Below the pieces are notes generated by a model, which was given only the letters and a program-made list of their open reading frames with translations, had not been told where the DNA came from and made no database searches. From Planctomycetota bacterium (lineage in GTDB: Bacteria > Planctomycetota > UBA1135 > GCA-002686595): 64,000 nucleotides of DNA. The position numbers and the translations under genes were made by a program. How positions within the stretch are numbered: position 1 is the first letter of the stretch; each line of letters starts with the position of its first letter. Of this stretch, positions 7,467 to 15,945 are shown piece by piece. The DNA is taken from contig JADHOC010000004.1 in the NCBI GenBank assembly GCA_016779205.1, positions 62,001-126,000 on the forward strand. The letters run 5' to 3'.

Positions 7467-8872
7467 GAGAGGCCGTACTCCTTGATCTTGCGGTAGAGCG
7501 TCCGCTCACCGATCCCCATGACCTCGGCGGCCTTCTTCCGGTTGCCGTCCATCAGCTCGAGGTTGGCCCGGATCAACGCGCGCTCCACCTCATCCAGCGA
7601 TCGCCCCGCGAGGTCATAACCGCCGCCCCCCGGGGCCGCGCCGCTGTCTCCCGCGCCGGCGCCGGTCGCGGCTCGGATCGACTCGGGGACATCGTCCACG
7701 GCGAGCGTCGCTCCTCCGGCCAGGAGGACCATGTTCTCCACGGCGTTCCGGAGCTCCCGCACGTTCCCAGGCCAGCGATAGCGGGCGAGGAGCGCGCGCG
7801 CCTCGGGGGAGATGCCCTCCACCTCTCGGCCATGCAGCCCCCGGAACTCGTCGATGAAGTGATCGATGAGGAGGGGCACGTCGCCGGTCCGCTCCCGGAG
7901 CGGCGGCAGCATGAGCTCCACCACCTGGAGTCTGTGAAAGAGGTCCTCGCGGAACTCGCCGTCCTGGACCATCTCCCGCAGGTTGCGGTTGGTCGCCGCC
8001 ACCAGGCGGATGTCCACCGCGCGCGGTTCATTGCCCCCGACCTGCACCACCTCTCGGGCCTCGAGGACCCGCAGCAGCTTGGCCTGGGTGGCCAGGGGCA
8101 TGTCCCCGATCTCGTCCAGGAAGAGGGTTCCACCGTCGGCGTACGCCACCCGGCCCTCCTTGTCGCTCAGGGCTCCGGTGAAGGCCCCCTTCACGTGACC
8201 GAACAGCTCGGACTCGATGAGCCCGTCCGTGAGCGCGGCGCAGTTGACCGCGACGAAGTTCTGGTCCCGGCGGTCGCTGTTGGTGTGGATGGCCCGGGCG
8301 ATCAGCTCCTTGCCGGTCCCGCTCTCCCCGAGGATCAGCACCGTCGCGTTGGTGGGCGCGACCCGCGCGAGGATCTCGAAGACCCGCGTCATCTCCTTGG
8401 AGTGCCCGCGCAGCCCGTCGAAGCCGAAGCTCTTGTCGAACTGACGTCGGAGCTCAACGTTCTCCGAGCGGAGGGTCTCGTTGTCCCGGCGGAGCCGCCC
8501 CTTCTCGATCGCGCGCGAGAGCTTGGCCCGCAGCTCCGCGAGCTTGACCGGCTTGCTCAGGTAGTCCTCCGCCCCTTCCCGCATGGCGTTCACCGCGGTC
8601 TCCACCGTGGCGTGCCCGGTGATCAACAGCACGGGCGTCTCCGGGGTCAGGCGCTTGGCCTCCTGGAGGACCTCGAGGCCCGAGCGGTCATGCATGACCA
8701 GGTCGGTCAGGACCGCGTCGAACACGCTCTCCTCAAGGGCCTTCACGCCCTCACCTCCGGACCCGACCACCGTGCAGTCGTAGCCGTCGATCTCCAGGCC
8801 GTCGCCGAGGGCCTCGCCGTGGCCCTCGTCGTCGTCGATGATCAGGATCTTCCCTGCGCTCGCGTCACTCAT
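7463..8872 (-). CDS. Sigma-54-dependent response regulator (NtrC family)
   Basis: 469 residues with three domains. The receiver (residues 8-125) has the acidic triad at 13-15, phospho-acceptor Asp57 and conserved Lys107. The AAA+ domain has Walker A GESGTGKE (182-189), sigma-54 contact loop GAFTGA (229-234), Walker B GGTLFLDEIG and an arginine-finger region with WPGNVREL. A Fis-type helix-turn-helix closes the protein (NRKKAAEVMGIGERTLYRKI). It activates sigma-54 promoters when phosphorylated. Its ATG lies inside the last codons of the histidine kinase gene (8-base overlap), so the two form a cognate pair. Target genes are unknown. Confidence 0.95.
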   Translation of the reverse strand: MSDASAGKILIIDDDEGHGEALGDGLEIDGYDCTVVGSGGEGVKALEESVFDAVLTDLVMHDRSGLEVLQEAKRLTPETPVLLITGHATVETAVNAMREGAEDYLSKPVKLAELRAKLSRAIEKGRLRRDNETLRSENVELRRQFDKSFGFDGLRGHSKEMTRVFEILARVAPTNATVLILGESGTGKELIARAIHTNSDRRDQNFVAVNCAALTDGLIESELFGHVKGAFTGALSDKEGRVAYADGGTLFLDEIGDMPLATQAKLLRVLEAREVVQVGGNEPRAVDIRLVAATNRNLREMVQDGEFREDLFHRLQVVELMLPPLRERTGDVPLLIDHFIDEFRGLHGREVEGISPEARALLARYRWPGNVRELRNAVENMVLLAGGATLAVDDVPESIRAATGAGAGDSGAAPGGGGYDLAGRSLDEVERALIRANLELMDGNRKKAAEVMGIGERTLYRKIKEYGLS

Positions 8873-9698
8873 CGGTATCTCCTGGGTCGCCCGGCGTCCG
8901 ACCGGCCTCGTCCTGTTCGTCTGCCCCGGAGCGAGTGGGCCGGATCTCCTGCAGGAGCGGCAGCCACATCACGAAGCGAGTCCCTCGCCCCTCCTCGCTC
9001 ATGACGCCGATCTCCCCGTCGTGCATCTCGATGATGCGCTTGACCGTGGCGAGCCCCAGCCCGGTCCCGTTGCGCTTGGTCGAGTAGTAGAGGTCGAAGC
9101 ACTGCTCGAGCTGCTCCGGTGACATCCCCACCCCTGAATCGGTGATCGTCAGCTCCGCCCTTGGCCCGTCACGGCGCAGCTCGACGATGAGCTCCCCGCC
9201 GCCGGGCATCGCCTGCCGAGCGTTGACAATCAGGTTCAGGAGCGCTTGCCGGAACGTCCCCCCGTCCAGCATCACGAGCGGGAGCGACCCGGGGAGCAGG
9301 GCGTGCAGCCGGACCCCTTCGGCCTCCAGCTCGGGCTCGGCGAACTCCAGGGCGTCCCGGACCAGCGCCACCAGGTCCGCCGGCGCCCGGTTGATGTCGC
9401 CCCCGCGCGCGAAGCGCAGGAAGTCCTCGAGGATGCCCTCCAACCGCGTCACCTCTCGCTGGAGCGTCTTCACCCGCTTGAGCGAGCGCTTCTCCGCGGG
9501 CGATTGGCCGCCGTCCCCACCGGGTGCCGGCTGGAACTCCTCCTCGAGCAGGGTCAGGTTGATGGCCATGGTCGAGAGCGGGTTCTTGATCTCGTGCGCG
9601 AGGCCCCCGGCCAGGCGCGCGAGCATCCGTCGCCGTCCGCTGACCTCCTCCACCGGGCCCACGGGAGGCCGGCTGTCCCAATCAATCTCCTCTTCCAT
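8865..9698 (-). CDS. Soluble sensor histidine kinase (NtrB-like)
   Basis: 277 residues from the ATG at 9698; an in-frame TTG at 9722 preceded by GAGGA is a real alternative. The H-box is LAHEIKNPLSTM with His35; an N-box (NLIVNARQAM), G1 (DSGVGM) and G2 (GTGLGLATVK) complete the HATPase domain. There is no transmembrane segment and almost no input domain ahead of the dimerisation helix, so this is a cytoplasmic kinase that must receive its signal from a partner. It ends with an acidic Gly/Asp-rich tail and overlaps the cognate regulator. The upstream neighbour is divergent, leaving a short shared promoter gap of about 90 bases. Confidence 0.93.
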   Translation of the reverse strand: MEEEIDWDSRPPVGPVEEVSGRRRMLARLAGGLAHEIKNPLSTMAINLTLLEEEFQPAPGGDGGQSPAEKRSLKRVKTLQREVTRLEGILEDFLRFARGGDINRAPADLVALVRDALEFAEPELEAEGVRLHALLPGSLPLVMLDGGTFRQALLNLIVNARQAMPGGGELIVELRRDGPRAELTITDSGVGMSPEQLEQCFDLYYSTKRNGTGLGLATVKRIIEMHDGEIGVMSEEGRGTRFVMWLPLLQEIRPTRSGADEQDEAGRTPGDPGDTDE

Positions 9699-9787
9699 GG
9701 CGGGGGCCCGCGGATCGACCAAAATCCTCGCGAAGCACGGGGGCCCGGCGGCAGACTAACCGCACACGGCCTCCCCGTGCCCTCCCT

Positions 9788-10894
9788 TTGAGCGAGTCAG
9801 ACGACCTCACCGTCCAGGCCGGCCACCGGCCGACCGAGGACGTCATCCAGCGCCTGGTCCAGGCCCTGGAGGCCGGGGCCGTCGTCTCCATGCCCACGGA
9901 GACCGTCTACGGCCTCGCCGCGCGGGCCGACCAGCCCGAGGCCCTCGAGCGCCTGGCCGCGGTCAAGGGAACGAAGGACCCCCGGCCGTACACCTGGCAC
10001 GTGGGCGGCGCGGAGGCCCTCGCCGGGCGCGCCGCGCTGCCGGCCCTGGTGGAGCGGGCGACGGAGCGGTACTGGCCCGGCCCCCTGACGCTCGTGGTCC
10101 GCTCCTCGGCCCCGGGGCTCGACCTCATCACGGCCGACGGCTGGACGGGTGTCCGCGCCCCCGCCCATGAGGCCACCGGCGCGGTCCTCAGCGCGGCCCC
10201 CTTCCCGGTGGTGATGACCAGCGCCAACCGGGCGGGCGAGTCGCCAGCCACCGACGCCGAGACGGTTCGTCAGATCTTCGCCGATGGTGAACTGGCGGCC
10301 GTGCTCGACGGCGGCCCTTGTGCCCTCGGCGAGGCCTCCACGGTGGCGCGGCTCGGCCCCGGTGGGATAGAACTGTTGCGAGAGGGAATCGTGACCATGG
10401 AAGAGATCAAGCGCACGGCCGGTCAGCGGCTGCTTTTCGTCTGCACGGGCAACACCTGCCGTAGCCCCATGGCAGAGGCCCTGGCTCGCACCGCGCTCCG
10501 CAGCGCCCTCGAAGCCAAGGACGAGGCCGACTTCGGGTTCATGATCGGATCGGCCGGGGTCTACGCCGGGCCCGGCGCTCCCGCGTCTCCCCAGGCGATC
10601 GAGGCCCTCGCCGAGCGCGACATCCCCCTCGGGGATCACCGCTCCACCCCCGCCCTCGAGGCGCTCGTCGCCGACCAGGACCGCGTCTACTGCATGACCG
10701 CGTCGCACCGCGACGCGCTCCTCTCGATGCTGCCCGAGGGCGCCGCGGCCAACGTCGAGCTCCTCGACCCCGCCGGAGAAGACGTGCCCGATCCCTTCGG
10801 CGGTTCGCTCGAGATCTACCGCCAGACCGCCGACGCCATCTCCCGCATGGTGGACGCGCGCATGGCGGACTGGGTCGGCCCGCCGCCGAGCTGA
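9788..10894 (+). CDS. Fusion of threonylcarbamoyl-AMP synthase (TsaC/Sua5) and arginine-type low-molecular-weight phosphatase
   Basis: 368 residues from a TTG; no earlier or later start fits better. Residues 15-200 form a YrdC/Sua5 domain (SMPTETVYGLAA at 34-45, KGTKDPRP at 60-67, SANRAGESP at 145-153), which makes threonylcarbamoyl-AMP for tRNA t6A modification. Residues 214-360 are a low-molecular-weight tyrosine-phosphatase fold with the C-X5-R loop CTGNTCRS (Cys219, Arg225) and general-acid loop DPFGGS (Asp335). Thr223, where most tyrosine phosphatases have Ile, is the residue known to give YwlE-type enzymes selectivity for phospho-arginine. One continuous frame joins both domains by a short linker (about 200-213). 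B. subtilis carries the counterparts as separate neighbouring genes (ywlC, ywlE). Confidence 0.92.
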   Translation: MSESDDLTVQAGHRPTEDVIQRLVQALEAGAVVSMPTETVYGLAARADQPEALERLAAVKGTKDPRPYTWHVGGAEALAGRAALPALVERATERYWPGPLTLVVRSSAPGLDLITADGWTGVRAPAHEATGAVLSAAPFPVVMTSANRAGESPATDAETVRQIFADGELAAVLDGGPCALGEASTVARLGPGGIELLREGIVTMEEIKRTAGQRLLFVCTGNTCRSPMAEALARTALRSALEAKDEADFGFMIGSAGVYAGPGAPASPQAIEALAERDIPLGDHRSTPALEALVADQDRVYCMTASHRDALLSMLPEGAAANVELLDPAGEDVPDPFGGSLEIYRQTADAISRMVDARMADWVGPPPS

Positions 10895-10955
10895 ACCGCA
10901 GAGGTCATCGAGAGGGCCCGTCAAAAGGACCCGTCGAGGGCAGGCCCCCGAAGGC

Positions 10956-11423
10956 TCAGGACGTCCCCGCGATGAGGGCGGCTCGAGCCTCCTCGGCGTC
11001 GGCGGTGGCCAGCAGCCGCTCGCGCACGGAGTCCTTGGCCAGCACCCTGGCGATGTCCGCGAGGGTTCGGATGTGGAGCAGCTTCTGCGCCTTGGGGATC
11101 ACGAGGAGCACCACGACCCGCGTCGGCTGACCGTCGATGGACTCGAAGTCGAGCCCACCGTCACGCTGCACCACGCCCATGGCCCCGACGATCTCGGGGA
11201 GGTCGTCCACCGCGGCGTGCGGGATGGCGACCCCCAGCTCCATTCCAGTGGACATCGAGCGCTCGCGGGCGAGGACGGCCTCGCGGACCGTCTCCGACGC
11301 CTCCGGGCTCAGCCGGCCACGCTCCACCAGGTGATCCACGAGCGAGTGGATCGCCTCCCACTTGTCCGCGGGTTCAAACCCCAGGAGGAGATCCTCGGGT
11401 TGGAAGAGTTCGCTCGGTCCCAT
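10956..11423 (-). CDS. PTS EIIA domain protein (EIIA-Ntr/fructose type)
   Basis: 155 residues, the full length of a single EIIA domain. The phospho-acceptor site is His69 within GVAIPHAAV, preceded by RERSMSTGMELG, the usual EIIA-Ntr/Fru pattern. No EIIB or EIIC domain is present and no transporter gene is adjacent, so a regulatory role in a nitrogen-PTS-like relay is more likely than sugar import. It is the last gene after two membrane-protein genes on the same strand, with a 19-base gap that suggests co-transcription. Confidence 0.88.
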   Translation of the reverse strand: MGPSELFQPEDLLLGFEPADKWEAIHSLVDHLVERGRLSPEASETVREAVLARERSMSTGMELGVAIPHAAVDDLPEIVGAMGVVQRDGGLDFESIDGQPTRVVVLLVIPKAQKLLHIRTLADIARVLAKDSVRERLLATADAEEARAALIAGTS

Positions 11424-11442
11424 GGGCCGGAGGATAACGGCC

Positions 11443-12912
11443 CTAGGCCGGTGAGGTGGACCTTTCGCGCCGGACGATCCGCGCCAGGAGCGCCGCCCCG
11501 AGGAGGATCTGGAGCTGCTGGGGAGCGGTCAGGAGGCGATCGGGCGGCGCGACCCCCGTGGGCAGGAGCGGCGCGAGGGCCGAGGGGACCAGGCCGAGGG
11601 CGATCAACCCGCCGGCGCCGAGGGCGAGGGCGACGATCATGGCGGGCGGCGCGCTCGCGCGGCGCCCCTCCACGTGGCCACCCTTGACGCCCGGGCTGAA
11701 GAAGGCGAGGCGCAGGAACGGGAGCGACGTGAACACCGCCAGCGGCCCCGCGAGCACCGCGAAGGCGAGGGCCTCCGCCGCCGCCCCGTCGGATGACATG
11801 GCCTCCAGGCCGCTGGAGCGCCCCTCGAACAGGAGGGTGCCGGGGAGCGCCATCAGCGCGAGCATGCAGAGGAGTGCGAAAGCGAACGCGCTCGGGAAGA
11901 CATGCCCGAGCCCACGGCCACCGAGGCCCGGCTGCCGCGCCCGCGCGTGGGTGGTCAGCACCAACGCGAGGGCGGCCCCTGCGCCCGCGAGGGCGAGGCC
12001 GATCACGGAGAGCCCGAGGGCCCCCTGGGCCTGCTCGGACGCGATGGACGCGATCCCGAGCAGCAGGCCCAGCACCCCATACACCGAGAGCGCCAGGAAT
12101 CGGGCGGCCAGCTGCCGGCCGAGCAGGGCGAGGATCGGCGCGAGGGTCGCGACCACGAGCCCCACGTCGAGCAGGGCGTCGGACCCGGAGAAGGTGCGCC
12201 CGAGGAGGACGAGGAGCACGATCCCCCGCAGCAGCCCCGCGTTCACGAAGCTCCCGGCGTCCCGTCGAGCCGGACCGGCCGCGAGCGCCTGCCCAGCCCC
12301 TCCCCAGCTGGGGGGGAGCACCACCGGGAGGACCAGCCCGAGAAAGATGAGCGTGGTCGGGGCATCGCCGGCGAACGGCGTTCCGATCCAGGCCACCGAG
12401 AGGTCTCCCCCGTCCTGCATGCGGCCCTGGGCCCCCAGCCCGAGCAAGCTGGCGCTCGCCAGGGAGATCAAGGTGGCGCCCCGCCACGCGTGGGCCCGGG
12501 CCGTGGGCTGACCGGAGGCAGGGTCGCGCCCCGCGGCGTCCCCACCCGGGACGAGCGCTCGCTCGAGGATTCCGGCGAGGAACAGCAGCGCGGCGACCCA
12601 CCCGAGGTGGTCGAGCTGGACCACCAGGAGCAGCAGGCCCGACATGATCAGGGAGAGGCCCGGGCTCAGGGCGCTCTCCGATTCGGCGTAGTCGCGGGAT
12701 GACGCGAGCGCGGCGAGCCCGACCACCGTGAGGACGGCGATGGACCCGGTGAGGGCGAGGCCCCCCACTTCCAGGCGAGCGAACTCGAGCGCGACCCCGA
12801 TCAGGCCGAGCACGGCGATCCGCTGACCACGGAGGAGCGCGCAGCCCACCCCGAGCGCCATGAGCGCGGCACCGGGCGGCCAGTCGGGCAAGAAGGGGAG
12901 CAGGTCAACCAC
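11443..12912 (-). CDS. Polytopic membrane protein, possibly NuoN/antiporter-like
   Basis: 489 residues from a GTG that overlaps the last codons of the upstream gene (8 bases). Roughly 12-14 hydrophobic segments are spread along the chain, with short loops and one longer polar loop around residues 135-160. Ala, Leu and Gly dominate. The general layout, with a small two-helix protein encoded just ahead, recalls proton-translocating subunits of complex I or Mrp antiporters, but I do not see the conserved mid-membrane Lys/Glu signatures clearly enough to claim it. An in-frame start further upstream (13032) would overlap the neighbour extensively and is rejected. Confidence 0.7.
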   Translation of the reverse strand: MVDLLPFLPDWPPGAALMALGVGCALLRGQRIAVLGLIGVALEFARLEVGGLALTGSIAVLTVVGLAALASSRDYAESESALSPGLSLIMSGLLLLVVQLDHLGWVAALLFLAGILERALVPGGDAAGRDPASGQPTARAHAWRGATLISLASASLLGLGAQGRMQDGGDLSVAWIGTPFAGDAPTTLIFLGLVLPVVLPPSWGGAGQALAAGPARRDAGSFVNAGLLRGIVLLVLLGRTFSGSDALLDVGLVVATLAPILALLGRQLAARFLALSVYGVLGLLLGIASIASEQAQGALGLSVIGLALAGAGAALALVLTTHARARQPGLGGRGLGHVFPSAFAFALLCMLALMALPGTLLFEGRSSGLEAMSSDGAAAEALAFAVLAGPLAVFTSLPFLRLAFFSPGVKGGHVEGRRASAPPAMIVALALGAGGLIALGLVPSALAPLLPTGVAPPDRLLTAPQQLQILLGAALLARIVRRERSTSPA

Positions 12913-13216
12913 GGCGGCGCTCCCTGAGACGAACCAGACCGAAGGAGAGCGCCAGCACCGCGGCCGCGCCGATGGCCCCCAGCAGCGCGAACGCCCCGGG
13001 CCAGGCCCACCCTCGGGGGCCGGGATTGCCACCGATCCCCGCCGCGTCGGCGGCCACCGCGCCCAGGAGCGCGAGGGTCAGCAGCGCCAGCGAGCCGGAG
13101 GGGCCGCGCCCGGCAGGCGCGCCATCGGGGGTCCCGGACACCTCCCCCTGCGCCGACCCTCGAGCGCCAGCGGCGGGCTCATCCGGGTCGAGCGGGGCGG
13201 GTTCAGACTCTGCCAT
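12905..13216 (-). CDS. Small two-helix membrane protein
   Basis: 103 residues from the ATG at 13216. The first 45 residues are acidic and Pro/Gly/Ala-rich (probably cytoplasmic and disordered). Two hydrophobic helices follow (around SLALLTLALLGAVAADAAG and FALLGAIGAAAVLALSFGL), and a basic tail RLRERRRG ends the protein. It overlaps the start of the large polytopic membrane protein, so the two products probably assemble together. No family recognised. An in-frame ATG at 13291 would add 25 residues without a ribosome site. Confidence 0.55.
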   Translation of the reverse strand: MAESEPAPLDPDEPAAGARGSAQGEVSGTPDGAPAGRGPSGSLALLTLALLGAVAADAAGIGGNPGPRGWAWPGAFALLGAIGAAAVLALSFGLVRLRERRRG

Positions 13217-13651
13217 GAAGAGAGACTGACAGCGGGAGGTCCCCCGAGCAACGAACCCCGCCAAACAAGGCGAACGCCCGTTCCGCCCCACACTCTGGGC
13301 CGCGGGCCCAGGCTCCAGTCATGCAAGAATCGTGAATCGAACCCGCCTGCGGGTCGAAACAGCGGGGTGTAGACGGGAAGATAGCCCCCGGCCCTGCGTC
13401 TTTCATGACGCGTGCCACGGCTTCGGCCGCACCGCCGCTGGCCGGTCGCCCCTGGGCGCCCGCAGCCAGCACCCGAAGACTGACCTAAGACACCACACCG
13501 CAAACAGTTGCGGGCCACATGAGCACGTGGCCCGCGACCGATGCAGCCCACACCCAACCGTCCGAACCTCGACTCCCGGGTCGAGTTCCGCCAGATGAAC
13601 CACGCTCCCCGACGCGACGCCCACGCCCAGGATCCTCGGATTTCGGCAGAT
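13217..13651. other. Longest non-coding stretch of the window (435 bases)
   Basis: It separates the divergent small membrane protein gene from gspD and probably holds promoters for both. Visible content: a perfect 9-base inverted repeat at 13510-13535, a GC-rich hairpin around 13343-13354, and a T-arm-like GGTTCGATTC on the minus strand near 13340 that lacks a matching tRNA body. Open frames here have no convincing product. In-frame ATGs at 13541 and 13595 could extend gspD into this region. Confidence 0.5.
13510..13535. repeat. Perfect inverted repeat ahead of gspD
   Basis: Arms GCGGGCCAC and GTGGCCCGC (9 of 9 pairs) flank an 8-base loop. It lies 117 bases before the chosen gspD start and 6 bases before the first in-frame ATG. 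It could be an operator, an attenuator-type hairpin in the gspD leader, or the terminator of a short minus-strand transcript; no T-run follows on either side. Confidence 0.6.
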
Positions 13652-15922
13652 ATGGCCCGAAGGCTTCCCGGTCTCGGCGGTCCCCTCCGTCTCGCCGGCG
13701 CCATGGCCCGTGGGGCCTGCCTCCTGACCCTGCTGCTCGGCGCGAGCGGCGCCGCGATGGCGCAGGGCGAGGATGAGGAGCTCTACGTCATCCAGGAGCA
13801 GGGCGGCACCTACGTCCTGAACTTCGCCCAGAGCGACGAGGACGAGAGCATGACGCTCTACCAGTTCGTCCAGGCCTGCGAGCAGGTCACCGGGCTGAAC
13901 TTCACCTGGGGTGCGGAGACCGAGGCGCTGCTCAAGAACCAGCAGGTCAACCTGCTGGGCGCCAAGACCATCCAGAAGGAACGGTTCTACTCCTTCTTCC
14001 AGGTGATGATGATCATCTCCGACTTCGTCTGCACGGAGATCGGCGAGGACGACATCTCGGTCATCAAGATCGACTCCCTGGCCACCGCGGCCCGGAACAA
14101 CCTCCGCGCGGGCGCGCTCTACGTGGAGCCGGAGCGCCTCGCGGAGTACGAGGACCAGCCCGCGACCCTGATCACCACCGTGGTGAGCCTGCCCAACACG
14201 GACGTGCGGCAGGTCTCCAACTCGATGCGGTCGATGATCACCGACCCGAACACGCAGCAGATGCTGCCGGCGGGTAACTCCCAGTCCATGGTCCTGGTCG
14301 GGTTCGGCAGCAACGTGGTGGCGCTGGCGAACATGCTCAAGATCATCGACGACGCCTCCCAGACCGAGGTGATCCCGCCGGAGTTCGACGTGATCAAGCT
14401 CGAGTACGCATCGGCGGAGGACATCGCCGCGACCGTCGAGGAGCTGCTCGAGGCGGCGAACCAGAACCGCACGTCGGCGCCGCAGGCCCAGGGCCCCCAG
14501 GGCGCGCTGAACCGCAACCAGGGTGAGGCCAAGATCCTCACCGAGAGCCGGACCAACTCGCTCCTCGTGATGGCCATGCCGGAGGAGATGCCGCGCATCA
14601 AGGAGCTCGTCGCACGCCTCGACGTGGACGTCGTCGAGCGGGAGCGCAACTACCACATCTACGCCCTGGACAACGTCAGCGCCGAGGACCTCGCCGAGAC
14701 CCTCGACGAGTTCCTGCAGGACGCCGTCCAGCTGGAGCAGGGCGCGGCCGCGGGCAACCAGCGAGGCGGCGCCCCGCGGGCCTCCAACAACGCCCGCGAG
14801 TACGTCGTGGTGGCGGACGCCGAGACCAACTCCCTGCTCATCGCGGCCAACCGGACGCGCTACGAGGAGCTCAAGTCGCTCATCGAGCGCCTCGACCGCC
14901 GGCAGGACCAGGTCCTCATCGAGACCGCGCTGATCGAGCTCACCGGTCGCGACTTCCTCGACATCGGCGTGGAGCTTGGCTTCGCGGACATCCCTGGCGT
15001 CGGTGAGTCCGGCGGCTTCGGGGTCACGGGGTTCGGCCTCTCGACGATCCAGGACTCCGACGGGGACGGCGTCCCCGACCTGCGGGTCCCCACCGTCGGC
15101 CAGGGCGTCACGGCGGGCATCATCGACGGAGATGAATTCTCCATCCCCATGCTGGTGGCGCTGGTCGAGGAGAAGCGGAACTCGGACGTGCTCAACGTGC
15201 CGAGCGTCCTGGTGAACAACAACTCGGTCGCCACGGTCTCCACCCTGGACGAGCAGCCCACGACGCAGATCACCGCCACCGGCGGCGGCGTCGGCGCCGG
15301 CCAGACCCAGGAGAACTTCAACGGCTACGAGGAGGCGGGCATCACCATGGAGATCTCCCCCTCCATCAGCGCCTCACGCTACCTGCGCCTCGACGTGTAC
15401 CTCGAGGTCTCGACCTTCATCGGGGCCGTCCAGGGCGCCATCCCGCCGCCGCGGGTGACGCGGACCATCGAGACCCAGATCAACGTCCCCGATGGATCGA
15501 CCATGGTCATCGGCGGCATCGTGGTGGATAACGAGAGCAAGACGCGGACCCAGGTCCCGTGGCTCGGGGACATCCCGATCCTCGGCCGCCTGTTCTCGCG
15601 CGAGACCGGAACCAGGGACCGCACCGTCCTGTACTTCTTCGTCACGCCCCACATCCTGAAGGACACCGAGTTCGCCGACCTGGCCGAGCTCTCCTACGGG
15701 AAGAAGCTCGAGGCGGCCCGCGAGATCGGCATCGAGCGCCTGCGGAAGATCGACCCCACCTTCGGCATGTCCAGCGAGGCCGCTGGCTCATCCGTCGGGC
15801 TGGAGGGCTTCGACCTGCCGCTCTATACGCCGCCCCAGCGCGGTGAGACCGCTGGCGACCAGGTGGGACTGTCCCCCCTGGAGGCCGCCCGCATGCTCGA
15901 CGAAGAGACCCCGGAGGACTGA
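13652..15922 (+). CDS. gspD: Type II secretion system secretin GspD
   Basis: 756 residues from the ATG at 13652, chosen because it places a basic n-region and the hydrophobic core ACLLTLLLGASGAAMAQ as a normal signal peptide; ATGs at 13541 and 13595 are in frame. After the signal come an N0-like domain (about 25-130), then N1-N3 repeats, including EANYVV-type segments such as VVVADAETNSLLIAANRTRYEEL. The secretin domain follows, ending with VPWLGDIPILGRLFSRE and LYFFVTPHIL. It forms the outer-membrane channel. Two insertions are low-complexity: a Gln/Asn/Ala-rich stretch near 14455-14520 and an Ala/Gly-rich one near 14740-14790, typical of N-domain loops. First gene of the gsp operon. Confidence 0.92.
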   Translation: MARRLPGLGGPLRLAGAMARGACLLTLLLGASGAAMAQGEDEELYVIQEQGGTYVLNFAQSDEDESMTLYQFVQACEQVTGLNFTWGAETEALLKNQQVNLLGAKTIQKERFYSFFQVMMIISDFVCTEIGEDDISVIKIDSLATAARNNLRAGALYVEPERLAEYEDQPATLITTVVSLPNTDVRQVSNSMRSMITDPNTQQMLPAGNSQSMVLVGFGSNVVALANMLKIIDDASQTEVIPPEFDVIKLEYASAEDIAATVEELLEAANQNRTSAPQAQGPQGALNRNQGEAKILTESRTNSLLVMAMPEEMPRIKELVARLDVDVVERERNYHIYALDNVSAEDLAETLDEFLQDAVQLEQGAAAGNQRGGAPRASNNAREYVVVADAETNSLLIAANRTRYEELKSLIERLDRRQDQVLIETALIELTGRDFLDIGVELGFADIPGVGESGGFGVTGFGLSTIQDSDGDGVPDLRVPTVGQGVTAGIIDGDEFSIPMLVALVEEKRNSDVLNVPSVLVNNNSVATVSTLDEQPTTQITATGGGVGAGQTQENFNGYEEAGITMEISPSISASRYLRLDVYLEVSTFIGAVQGAIPPPRVTRTIETQINVPDGSTMVIGGIVVDNESKTRTQVPWLGDIPILGRLFSRETGTRDRTVLYFFVTPHILKDTEFADLAELSYGKKLEAAREIGIERLRKIDPTFGMSSEAAGSSVGLEGFDLPLYTPPQRGETAGDQVGLSPLEAARMLDEETPED

Positions 15923-15945
15923 GCGCGCTCGCGCACCACCACCCC

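Noticed and set aside
9788-10894. Frameshift or assembly join between tsaC and a phosphatase gene
   Set aside because: The reading frame is continuous, codon use is even through the linker, and both domains are complete, so a real fusion is the simpler reading.
13321-13410. Possible tRNA on the minus strand (GGGTTCGATTC T-arm-like motif near 13340)
   Set aside because: The T-stem pairs only three of five positions, no matching 5' acceptor strand occurs 70-90 bases upstream, and no anticodon arm is seen.
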